Assembly: GCA_937915775.1 (NCBI GenBank)
Contig: CALGGQ010000334.1
Coordinates: 1 to 5,277 of the forward strand
Direction: 5' to 3'
Source of the DNA: an uncultured Clostridia bacterium
GTDB lineage: Bacteria > Bacillota > Clostridia > Oscillospirales > Acutalibacteraceae
Length of the DNA: 5,277 bases
The notes under the pieces are model-generated. The model did no database searches. It was not told the origin of the DNA and saw only the letters and a list, made by a program, of their open reading frames with translations. A program made the position numbers and the translations under genes. Below, piece after piece: positions 1 to 5,277 of this stretch (positions are counted from its first letter, which is position 1; the number at the start of each line of letters is the position of its first letter).

Positions 1-207
1 CAAAATCGGCAGCAGCTTTTTTGCCGCCTCGGCCTGCGCCGGGGCGTTCACGCGGCGGACGGTCTCGCGGTGGAGCGTATGCGCCGCCGTAATGCCGGAG
101 AGCGCCAGAAACGTGCGCATCATGAGCTCATACACGCCGTCGCCGATGAAAGCGAGATTCAGCGGGCTTAATTGCTTCGGGTTAATCTCTTTCTCAACAA
201 ATCTCAT
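1..207 (-). CDS. mrnC: Mini-ribonuclease III (5' part, truncated by window edge)
   Basis: Mini-III is a dimeric, catalytic-domain-only member of the RNase III family that matures the ends of 23S rRNA in Gram-positive bacteria. It acts in the cytoplasm on double-stranded pre-rRNA stems. Only the first 69 codons are present; the family is usually about 130 residues, so roughly half is missing past the window edge. The N-terminus begins MRFVEKEINPKQLSPLNLAF and is followed by IGDGVYELMMR, the Mini-III form of the RNase III signature. Its aspartate falls at residue 23, the position of the catalytic Asp in the Bacillus subtilis enzyme. The later LHRETVRRVNAPAQAEAAKK stretch fits the family's second helix region. 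The ATG shares its A with the obgE TAA stop (TAATG) and has no clear Shine-Dalgarno sequence, so translation is probably coupled to obgE. Identity is well supported; activity cannot be judged from half a gene. Confidence 0.9.
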   Translation of the reverse strand, partial: MRFVEKEINPKQLSPLNLAFIGDGVYELMMRTFLALSGITAAHTLHRETVRRVNAPAQAEAAKKLLPIL

Positions 208-1478
208 TAGGGTATATACTCAAATTCAATATCGTAGAGCGAAACGATATCGCCCTCCTGAATGCCCCTTTCCTTCAGCGCGTCAAACACGCCGCTCTTT
301 TCCAGCACGCGCTGCATATACTGCAGCGCCTCATAGTCCTCCACATCAATGCCCTTGAGCACCTTGGGGAACCAATCCGCTTCGACGATATAATAATTGC
401 CGTCCTCCACGGTAATCTTAAATCCGTTGCTGTTTTTGATAATCGCTTCCGCCGGAATCTCCTCGACCTCGTATTCCTTGATGGGCGGCAGCTCGCGCAG
501 CTTGTTCCAGACGACGTTCATCAGCTCCTTCGTGCCCTCTAAAATCGGGGCACAGATGGAGTAATACTCATAGCCCTTGGCTTCCACATATGCCTTAAAT
601 TCCTCAATCTGCTCCGGCTCCGCCATATCAATCTTGTTACCGGCAACAATCATCGGGCGCTGCGCCAGCTCGGGATTGAACTTGACGAGCTCCTCATTGA
701 TTTTTTCAAAATCATCCTTCGGATCGCGTCCCTCATGGCCGCTGACATCAACGATATGAATCAACAGCCGGCAGCGCTCCACATGGCGCAAAAACTGATG
801 CCCTAAGCCGATACCGTCGCTCGCACCCTCAATTAAACCGGGGATATCCGCAATGACAAAGCTGTTCCCCTCGCCCATCGAAACAACGCCGAGATTCGGC
901 ACCAAGGTGGTGAAATGGTAATCGGCAATCTTCGGCTTCGCCTGTGACACGACGGAAATCAAACTGGATTTGCCGACGGAGGGATAGCCGACCAAGCCGA
1001 CATCCGCGAGCAGCTTCAGCTCCAGGCTGACCGTCCATTCCTCGCCGGGCATACCCGGCTTCGCAAAACGGGGTACCTGCCGCGTCGGCGTGGCAAAATG
1101 GGGATTACCCCAGCCGCCCTTGCCGCCCCTGGCTGCAATGAAGCGCTCCGTTTTGCTCATATCCGCCATCACGGCGCCGCTCTCCGCCTCGCGAATCAGC
1201 GTGCCGCGCGGAATACGGATTTCCAAATCCTGTCCCTTTTTGCCGTTGCAGCGGCTGCCCTTGCCGGGCTCGCCGTTTTGCGCCTTATATTTTCTCTTGT
1301 AGCGGAAATCGGCAAGCGTTGCCAGATTATCGTCTACGACGAATACAATATCGCCGCCTTTGCCGCCGTCGCCGCCGTCCGGTCCGCCGGAGGCAACGTA
1401 TTTTTCACGGTGAAACGCCACGGCGCCGTCGCCGCCGTCACCCGCTTTTATCTGAATTTTTGCAATATCAACAAACAT
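207..1478 (-). CDS. obgE: Obg-family GTPase ObgE/CgtA
   Basis: Obg is an essential GTPase that binds the 50S ribosomal precursor and links ribosome assembly to stress and (p)ppGpp. This 423-residue protein is full length for the Gram-positive type. Residues 1 to about 158 form the glycine-rich Obg fold (AGDGGDGAVAFHREKYV near the start, GGPDGGDGGKGG at 31-42, RGGKGGWGN at 117-125). The G domain follows, with G1 GYPSVGKSS at 164-172, G2 FTT at 189-191, G3 DIPG at 211-214 and G4 NKID at 281-284. The G5 position reads ICAP (308-311), with Cys where Ser of the usual SA is expected. Residues about 345-423 form the OCT domain, ending in DIVSLYDIEFEYIP. The ATG is preceded by AGAGG with a 6-base spacer, lying inside the end of the upstream gene. 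It lies 2 bases after the upstream stop and overlaps mrnC by one base. The usual rplU-rpmA neighbours are not directly upstream. Confidence 0.98.
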   Translation of the reverse strand: MFVDIAKIQIKAGDGGDGAVAFHREKYVASGGPDGGDGGKGGDIVFVVDDNLATLADFRYKRKYKAQNGEPGKGSRCNGKKGQDLEIRIPRGTLIREAESGAVMADMSKTERFIAARGGKGGWGNPHFATPTRQVPRFAKPGMPGEEWTVSLELKLLADVGLVGYPSVGKSSLISVVSQAKPKIADYHFTTLVPNLGVVSMGEGNSFVIADIPGLIEGASDGIGLGHQFLRHVERCRLLIHIVDVSGHEGRDPKDDFEKINEELVKFNPELAQRPMIVAGNKIDMAEPEQIEEFKAYVEAKGYEYYSICAPILEGTKELMNVVWNKLRELPPIKEYEVEEIPAEAIIKNSNGFKITVEDGNYYIVEADWFPKVLKGIDVEDYEALQYMQRVLEKSGVFDALKERGIQEGDIVSLYDIEFEYIP

Positions 1479-1480
1479 AA

Positions 1481-1831
1481 CTAACCTCTTTTAACGGTCT
1501 GAATGGCTTGGAACATACTCGGTAGCAGCATCAGGGTACCCCACAGCGTTATCACCACCACGGTAACGGGAAAGAAAACGCCCGCTGCTATCTTTACCGC
1601 TTTCGGCAGGCTGCCGCCCTTGCCAAATTGCAGCCCCGCACGGACAAAGCCGGTATAATTCCCCGCTGTAACAACGGCTGCCGCCAAAGCAATCAGCGCC
1701 CGCTGCCACAGGACAAGGCTAACGGTTCCTTTGCCGTTCAGTGCTGTTACCAGTAAAAACGACAGCACGGCGCCGCCTGCGAGCAGCAGCAACGTGAGCC
1801 ATACATAGTTTTTCGCGTTCTTTTTATCCAT
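1481..1831 (-). CDS. small three-helix membrane protein, function unknown
   Basis: I do not recognise this family. The 116-residue product starts MDKKNAKNYVW and has three hydrophobic stretches at about 10-31, 42-61 and 80-105. The loop between the second and third (containing FGKGGSLPKAVK) is basic, and with the lysine-rich N-terminus this suggests both lie in the cytoplasm. There are no catalytic motifs, cysteine clusters or known domain signatures. A 13-codon extension to a TTG at 1870 is possible, but that TTG lies in the T tract of the preceding terminator and would encode an atypical leader, so the internal ATG is preferred. Neither start has a good Shine-Dalgarno sequence. The stop lies 2 bases before obgE and its last codons contain the obgE ribosome binding site, so the two are almost certainly co-transcribed and translationally coupled. 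This suggests, but does not show, a housekeeping role. Uncertainty lies mainly in the start and function. Confidence 0.75.
   Translation of the reverse strand: MDKKNAKNYVWLTLLLLAGGAVLSFLLVTALNGKGTVSLVLWQRALIALAAAVVTAGNYTGFVRAGLQFGKGGSLPKAVKIAAGVFFPVTVVVITLWGTLMLLPSMFQAIQTVKRG
1485..1489 (-). promoter_or_regulatory. obgE ribosome binding site inside the upstream gene
   Basis: AGAGG on the minus strand lies 6 bases before the obgE ATG and within the last codons of the small membrane protein gene, just before its TAG. Ribosomes finishing the upstream gene would therefore clear or deliver to this site, which implies translational coupling. Confidence 0.75.
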
Positions 1832-1837
1832 ACCAGT

Positions 1838-1866
1838 AGCGTACCACAACGAGAGCGCATTTGCAA
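1838..1866 (-). promoter_or_regulatory. candidate sigma-A promoter for the membrane protein-obgE-mrnC unit
   Basis: On the minus strand TTGCAA (1861-1866) is followed by a 17-base spacer and TACGCT (1838-1843), with TGG directly before the hexamer as an extended -10. The -35 matches 4 of 6 consensus bases and the -10 only 3 of 6, so the sequence alone is weak. Its position supports it: it starts 2 bases past the terminator's T tract, and a downstream unit needs a promoter here unless read-through is used. The expected start of transcription coincides with the A of the ATG at 1831. Confidence 0.5.
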
Positions 1867-1868
1867 GC

Positions 1869-1900
1869 AAAAAGTAACGGAGAGCCGAAGCTCTCCGTTA
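1869..1900 (-). terminator. intrinsic terminator with UUCG tetraloop
   Basis: A perfect 11-bp stem (1890-1900 pairing with 1875-1885) encloses the loop 1886-1889, which reads TTCG on the minus strand with a C-G closing pair, the very stable cUUCGg tetraloop. One C and then five T (1873-1869) follow on the minus strand. It begins 8 bases after the stop of the leucine-rich repeat gene and would end that transcript. The plus-strand side has no clean T run and no gene to end, so minus is the working orientation. Confidence 0.92.
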
Positions 1901-1908
1901 TTATCCTA

Positions 1909-3423
1909 TTATGATAATTCTACAAATTTGATGCCGCGCTTTTTGGCAAAGGTCTCCGCCGTGGAGCCCTTCGGGGCTTTGATGGTGAATTGATAAACCT
2001 TCTTATATTTATCGGTTTTGCTGTTGTACTGATAATTATAGGGGAAGGCGTTGGCATTAATGGAAACCTTCTTGCCCTTAATGGTCACCGTTTTGAGCGC
2101 ATCATTATCGCCAAAGGCATAGCCCTTGATTTTGGTCACGCTCGCCGGAATTGTAACGCTCTTCAGCTTCGGATTGTAATAAAATGCTTCATTTTCAATA
2201 CTCGTCAGGGTGGACGGCAGCTTGACGGAGGTCAGATTCGAGAAGGAAAAGGTGCCCTGTTTGATTTTCTTGAGCTTGGTTTTGGATAAATCCACCTTCG
2301 AAAGATTACTGCAGGTCTGGTAGGCGCCGTAACCGAGGGCGGTTACGCTCTTCGGTAGGGTAACGGATTTCAGCCCTGTCTCGCGGAAGCTCCAGTCGCC
2401 GATGCTTTTTACCGTAGCGGGTACGGTTGCCGTCGCCAGTTTTGTGCAAGCATAAAAAGCGCCGTTGCCTATCGTCTTAACGCCCTTTGGAATGGTGACG
2501 GATTTCAGGGAAGCATATGCAAACGCGCCCTCACCGATGGCGGTAACGTCCTTCCAAATCTCGTATGAGGAGCCGCTCTTCTTTGCCGGATATTTATAAA
2601 TCTTCGTATAATCCTTGCTGTAAAGCACGTCCTTCCAGGAGGCAAAGTAAGCGTTATCCTTGCTGACGGTGATTTTTTTCAGCATTGTCGTGTCGGAAAT
2701 CGCGTCGCCCTTATACTTCTTTAAGCCGCTGCCGATATTGATGGTTTCAATATTCGTTTCTCTGAAAGCGTTGGGCTCTAACGTTTTAACACTGTCGGAC
2801 AGGGTAACCGTCTGCAGCTTGCTCTCCTCCGAATAAGAGGTGAACGCGCCCGTAGCAATCGTCTCTACGGTTGACGGAGTGGTAAAGCTCTTGTCGCTCT
2901 TACCCATCGGGTACTGGATAAGTTTCGTCTGAGCCTTGTCATACAGCACGCCGTCTTTTGCGGCATAGAAATTGTTTTTCTTATTCACCGTAAAGGCAGT
3001 CAGGTTGCCGGCGCCGTTAAAGAAGCCGTCCTTAATGCTGGCAACGCCGGAGCCGAGGCTGATGGTCTTCACGCTCCAGATCCAGCTATAACCGTAATCC
3101 TCCGTACCGATGGAAATAACGGAATTCGGAAATACAATCTTCTTCGCTTTCTCCACGCTGATGCTCGACACCGTCGTCACGGGATAGCCCTTTATTTTGG
3201 CAGGAATAGACATCGTTGCCGTCGGGTTTTCCTCCTCAACGGCGTAAGCTTCCTGCACAAAAACCTCTTTGTTGACAATCTGATAGTAATAGTAGTAACC
3301 GTCCTTTTTGTAGGTGTAGAACTTACCGTCGCCGGCAAAGGCACTGAAGGATACACCGAGGACAGTGCTGCTCAGCATCAGCAGCGCGAGCAGCAGAGAA
3401 ATTGTTTTGCGTATGGTTTTCAT
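1909..3423 (-). CDS. secreted BspA-like leucine-rich repeat protein
   Basis: This 504-residue exported protein has Treponema/BspA-type (LRR_5) leucine-rich repeats. Residues 1-30 are a classical signal peptide: MKTIRKT, a hydrophobic core, then FSAFA before GD, fitting signal peptidase I. A tyrosine run (DGYYYYYQ) follows near 43-48. Eight repeats in the C-terminal half place an aromatic residue every 22-24 positions (301, 323, 346, 368, 392, 414, 437, 460) in units like LKSVTIPKGVKTIGNGAF. Two related 54-residue modules with a GVLY/DVLY hairpin lie at 141-194 and 248-301. The tail (APKGSTAETFAKKRGIKFVE) resembles the usual C-terminal cap of BspA-like proteins. No LPXTG, dockerin, SLH or other anchor is visible, so it may be released or held non-covalently. 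Family members are often surface proteins implicated in adhesion; the ligand here is unknown. The chosen ATG has AAAGGAG 8 bases upstream; ATGs at 3429 and 3459 are worse placed. It ends at a strong terminator. Confidence 0.93.
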   Translation of the reverse strand: MKTIRKTISLLLALLMLSSTVLGVSFSAFAGDGKFYTYKKDGYYYYYQIVNKEVFVQEAYAVEEENPTATMSIPAKIKGYPVTTVSSISVEKAKKIVFPNSVISIGTEDYGYSWIWSVKTISLGSGVASIKDGFFNGAGNLTAFTVNKKNNFYAAKDGVLYDKAQTKLIQYPMGKSDKSFTTPSTVETIATGAFTSYSEESKLQTVTLSDSVKTLEPNAFRETNIETINIGSGLKKYKGDAISDTTMLKKITVSKDNAYFASWKDVLYSKDYTKIYKYPAKKSGSSYEIWKDVTAIGEGAFAYASLKSVTIPKGVKTIGNGAFYACTKLATATVPATVKSIGDWSFRETGLKSVTLPKSVTALGYGAYQTCSNLSKVDLSKTKLKKIKQGTFSFSNLTSVKLPSTLTSIENEAFYYNPKLKSVTIPASVTKIKGYAFGDNDALKTVTIKGKKVSINANAFPYNYQYNSKTDKYKKVYQFTIKAPKGSTAETFAKKRGIKFVELS

Positions 3424-3431
3424 TTTCATCT

Positions 3432-3438
3432 CTCCTTT
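3432..3438 (-). promoter_or_regulatory. ribosome binding site fixing the start of the leucine-rich repeat gene
   Basis: AAAGGAG on the minus strand ends 8 bases before the ATG at 3423. For the ATG at 3429 the gap would be only 2 bases, and the ATG at 3459 lies upstream of it. This is the strongest Shine-Dalgarno sequence in the window and decides the start, which also gives a standard signal peptide. Confidence 0.85.
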
Positions 3439-3462
3439 GGAATTTGCTTTTATGGTCATCCG

Positions 3463-3484
3463 ATGCTACTGAAATCAGTATCAT
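3463..3484. repeat. small imperfect hairpin at the end of the O-antigen ligase-like gene
   Basis: TACTGA and TCAGTA pair around a 2-base loop (3467-3480), and an outer ATG/CAT pair extends the stem across one mismatch, overlapping the TGA stop. There is no following T run, so it is not a convincing intrinsic terminator. The rest of the 57-base gap shows no good promoter, so the leucine-rich repeat gene is probably read from the upstream promoter. The hairpin might alter mRNA stability or levels between the two genes. Confidence 0.3.
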
Positions 3485-5187
3485 TGGTTGGCTATACTGA
3501 GATAGTAATCAATTGCCTCTTGGTACTCCGCGGGTAAAGCGAGGTCGGGCGTTTCGGTTAAACGGTACGCCAGCTTGTCCGTTGAGGCGTTCACGGTATC
3601 CACTGTTTTCACGAGCGCTTTAAGTTCCTTGATGCAGAACAGTGCGCTGTCATAATCCTCCCGTTCAATATACAGGTTAATCGTTTTCAACAGCATCGTG
3701 CAGTAATCGGCATACTCCTCAGTAAAGTAGCGCGCGTTTTCAATCGCCTTCTTCTTGTACTGAATCGTCTTTTCGATATCGCCGTCCGCATAGTAACCAA
3801 ATGCCAGCGTGCTGTAGGCATTGCTGATGTATTTGTCGTTTTTCAAAATCGTTTCGGCGCATTCTTTTTTCAGGTAAAGCGCATCCGTCTCCTGCAAGAG
3901 TTCCACTTGCGCCATCGTGTGATAGCGACAGAGCTTCACGGCGCGCTCCGGTTGGGACAGAAGGTACATTACCTGCGGCGCGGACAGCAAAACACAGACG
4001 CAACAGACCGCGGCAAGCGCCGCCGTTGCGGCTGCCGCAGCGCTCTTTTTGAACGAAATTTCCTTGAAGCTCGTTTCGCGGTAGGCACAAAGCTGCAGTA
4101 AAAACACAATACTCAGAAACTGCAAATCGAAATCCAGCATACAGTGGGCGAGAATCACAAAAACCACCAGCCGATTGGTGTTATCCGGCGCCTTACTCAG
4201 CAGCGCCCGCACGGCGCAGACAATACACAGCACCGCAGGAATCCAACCGATATCCAGCAGTAGCTGCAACAACTCATTGTGCACAAACTGGTTGGAATAG
4301 ACGCCGGTCTGGAAGCTGCCCTGCGCAAAATAATAGCCCATATAGCCAAGCCCGAAGGGGTGCTTTGCAATGACGCGCAGCGCGTCCTTAAAATACAGCA
4401 GCCGCCCGAGCAGGGTGCCGGAATCCGCCGAAATAGCAAGAAATCTGCCGATGGCACCGTGCCTGCCTGTGACGGCAAAATAGACGATGCCGACCGCCGC
4501 CGCCAGCACAAAGCCGGCACTGACGATAATCTTTGCCTTTTTGTTCTTTGCCGTGAACACCAGACCGAGCACGGCAAGAATCAGCATGATAAAGGACGTA
4601 CGGCTGCCGCTGAGGAACACACCGAAAATCAAAATCACATCTATCACTGCGTGCTGCCAGTGAAACGACTCGCGCGAGGATACAATGATAATGCCCGCAA
4701 TCAGAAACAGCGCAAACGTATTCGGATACTGGAAAAAGCCGCCGATACGTCCGCTGACGGAAAACAGCGCCTCCCCTTTTCCGAGCCACGTCATCAGGGC
4801 GGACACCACCGTCATCATCACGCCGGAAAGCGGCACATACAGCAGGCAGCGGCTGCGCTGCTCCGCTTTTGTCGTTCCCAGATACAGCCAGAACAGCGGC
4901 AGCGGCAGGAATTTAGCAAAGCCGAGCAGGCTGTAGTATTTATCAACGCCCCAGAGCACCGTGACAAGATACCCGAGGCTGACTGCCAGCACCGCTATCG
5001 CTTCCACAGAAACGGGAATATTCAGTTTGCCGGTTTGGAACACCTTAACCGCTGTCAGAACTAGCAGGACGACACTGCAAAGTGCGCCGGCAGGCTCGTG
5101 AAACAGCCCGACGACAAACGTGCCGACGAACAAAAACCAGAACAGCGGTAAATTTATATCCGTAACATATTTCTTTATCTTTTCCAT
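3481..5187 (-). CDS. O-antigen ligase/polymerase-like (Wzy_C) membrane protein with TPR-like tail
   Basis: The 568-residue product has about twelve hydrophobic segments up to residue ~403, then a soluble tail. It carries hallmarks of the WaaL/Wzy/PglL superfamily, which moves undecaprenyl-linked glycans onto acceptors outside the membrane: RIGGFFQYPNTFALFL at 147-162, FLSGSRTSF at 191-199, a large loop around 240-304, and FVHNELLQLLLDIGW at 301-315. His303 matches the conserved WaaL-type histidine position, and Arg147 and Arg196 are candidate conserved arginines. AHCMLDFDLQF at 347-357 is also typical. Residues about 450-525 look like TPR helices (AYSTLAFGYYADGDIEKTIQ). In a Gram-positive host without LPS the role is more likely polymerisation or attachment of a surface polysaccharide, teichoic-acid-like polymer or protein glycan; the substrate cannot be told. 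The ATG lacks a Shine-Dalgarno sequence but lies 6 bases after a perfect TATAAT. No glycosyltransferase or flippase genes are in view. Superfamily assignment is firm, exact activity is not. Confidence 0.9.
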   Translation of the reverse strand: MEKIKKYVTDINLPLFWFLFVGTFVVGLFHEPAGALCSVVLLVLTAVKVFQTGKLNIPVSVEAIAVLAVSLGYLVTVLWGVDKYYSLLGFAKFLPLPLFWLYLGTTKAEQRSRCLLYVPLSGVMMTVVSALMTWLGKGEALFSVSGRIGGFFQYPNTFALFLIAGIIIVSSRESFHWQHAVIDVILIFGVFLSGSRTSFIMLILAVLGLVFTAKNKKAKIIVSAGFVLAAAVGIVYFAVTGRHGAIGRFLAISADSGTLLGRLLYFKDALRVIAKHPFGLGYMGYYFAQGSFQTGVYSNQFVHNELLQLLLDIGWIPAVLCIVCAVRALLSKAPDNTNRLVVFVILAHCMLDFDLQFLSIVFLLQLCAYRETSFKEISFKKSAAAAATAALAAVCCVCVLLSAPQVMYLLSQPERAVKLCRYHTMAQVELLQETDALYLKKECAETILKNDKYISNAYSTLAFGYYADGDIEKTIQYKKKAIENARYFTEEYADYCTMLLKTINLYIEREDYDSALFCIKELKALVKTVDTVNASTDKLAYRLTETPDLALPAEYQEAIDYYLSIANQ

Positions 5188-5193
5188 AGGTAT

Positions 5194-5222
5194 ATTATAT
5201 CACTATCATATTACCTTTGCAA
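5194..5222 (-). promoter_or_regulatory. sigma-A promoter for the O-antigen ligase-like gene
   Basis: On the minus strand TTGCAA (5217-5222) is separated by 17 bases from a perfect TATAAT (5194-5199) preceded by TGA, giving an extended -10 (TGATATAAT). Only ATACCT lies between the -10 and the ATG, so the usual start of transcription would fall on the A of the start codon. The -35 sits within a 10-bp palindrome, CTTTGCAAAG (5215-5224). A perfect TTGACA also occurs at 5230-5235 but is 30 bases from TATAAT; it could instead serve TAATAT (16-base spacing) or TATGAT (19-base spacing) as a second upstream promoter. Confidence 0.7.
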
Positions 5223-5235
5223 AGTGATTTGTCAA

Positions 5236-5254
5236 ACTAAGTGCAACACTTAGT
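5236..5254. repeat. 8-bp perfect inverted repeat upstream of the promoter
   Basis: ACTAAGTG and CACTTAGT are perfect inverted repeats around a 3-base loop (CAA on plus, TTG on minus). It abuts the TTGACA at 5230-5235. It could be an operator, a weak terminator for a gene beyond the window (minus-strand continuation TTTGACAAA is not a good T tract), or part of the end of a mobile element. The remaining bases to 5277 hold no recognisable gene. Confidence 0.5.
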
Positions 5255-5277
5255 AAGTTCAAAGTCCCATAAAGACT

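Noticed and set aside
1098..1484. Plus-strand open frame of 128 codons opposite obgE
   Set aside because: It is antisense to the glycine-rich Obg domain, whose repetitive codons produce Ala-rich shadow frames. No family match or start signal.
1481..1870. TTG start extending the small membrane protein by 13 residues
   Set aside because: The codon lies within the T tract of the preceding terminator and has no Shine-Dalgarno sequence; the internal ATG at 1831 gives a natural lysine-rich N-terminus.
1990..2289. Plus-strand open frame with a hydrophobic N-terminus opposite the repeat protein
   Set aside because: The hydrophobic look comes from reading the reverse of Lys/Asn/Tyr-rich codons. It overlaps the conserved repeats and has no promoter.
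1909..3459. Longer start of the repeat protein at 3459 (12 extra residues)
   Set aside because: It would add MTIKANSKGEMK before a normal signal peptide and place the strong AAAGGAG site inside the coding region. The ATG at 3423 has ideal spacing.
3467..3480. Intrinsic terminator between the ligase-like gene and the repeat gene
   Set aside because: The stem is only 6 bp, AT-rich and not followed by a T run, so efficient termination is unlikely.
4279..5064. Long plus-strand open frame (261 codons)
   Set aside because: It lies wholly antisense to the clearly coding O-antigen ligase-like gene, encodes a His/Arg/Gln-rich product with no family features, and has no convincing ribosome binding site. 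It is a shadow of codon bias on the other strand.
1..5277. CRISPR array, tRNA, rRNA, riboswitch or complete insertion sequence
   Set aside because: No regularly spaced direct repeats, cloverleaf, rRNA or riboswitch-like leader was seen. Gaps between genes are at most 90 bases and there is no transposase frame.

Overview
The window looks like chromosomal DNA from a member of the Clostridia, most likely Ruminococcaceae/Oscillospiraceae. This is inferred from roughly even base composition, an Obg with a Gram-positive type C-terminal OCT domain, a Mini-RNase III gene, and a secreted BspA-like leucine-rich repeat protein. No ribosomal RNA or other species marker is present. All five supported genes lie on the minus strand, so transcription runs from high to low coordinates.

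Layout in order of transcription. (1) 5277-5188: a short upstream region with an 8-bp inverted repeat and a strong sigma-A-type promoter whose -10 box is only 6 bases from the start codon. (2) 5187-3481: a polytopic membrane protein of the O-antigen ligase/polymerase (Wzy_C) superfamily with a soluble, TPR-like C-terminal tail. (3) 3423-1909: a secreted leucine-rich repeat protein with a signal peptide, 57 bases downstream and probably co-transcribed. (4) 1900-1869: a clear intrinsic terminator with a cUUCGg tetraloop, closing this two-gene unit. (5) A second promoter-like element directly behind the terminator, then a three-gene unit: a small three-helix membrane protein of unknown function (1831-1481), obgE (1478-207), and the 5' part of mrnC (207-1, cut by the window edge). 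These three genes are packed tightly: 2 bases between the first and second, and a one-base TAATG overlap between the second and third.

The two units appear functionally separate. The first points to the cell surface: a glycan ligase or polymerase-like enzyme followed by an exported repeat protein. The second is housekeeping ribosome biogenesis: Obg is a GTPase of large-subunit assembly and Mini-III matures 23S rRNA, so their coupling makes biological sense.

The most interesting non-coding signal is that both units seem to begin with the same promoter geometry: TTGCAA, a 17-base spacer, an extended -10, 6 bases, then ATG, with no Shine-Dalgarno sequence. This predicts leaderless mRNAs for both first genes. 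I see no CRISPR array, tRNA, rRNA, riboswitch or complete mobile element. No gene-free stretch exceeds 90 bases.
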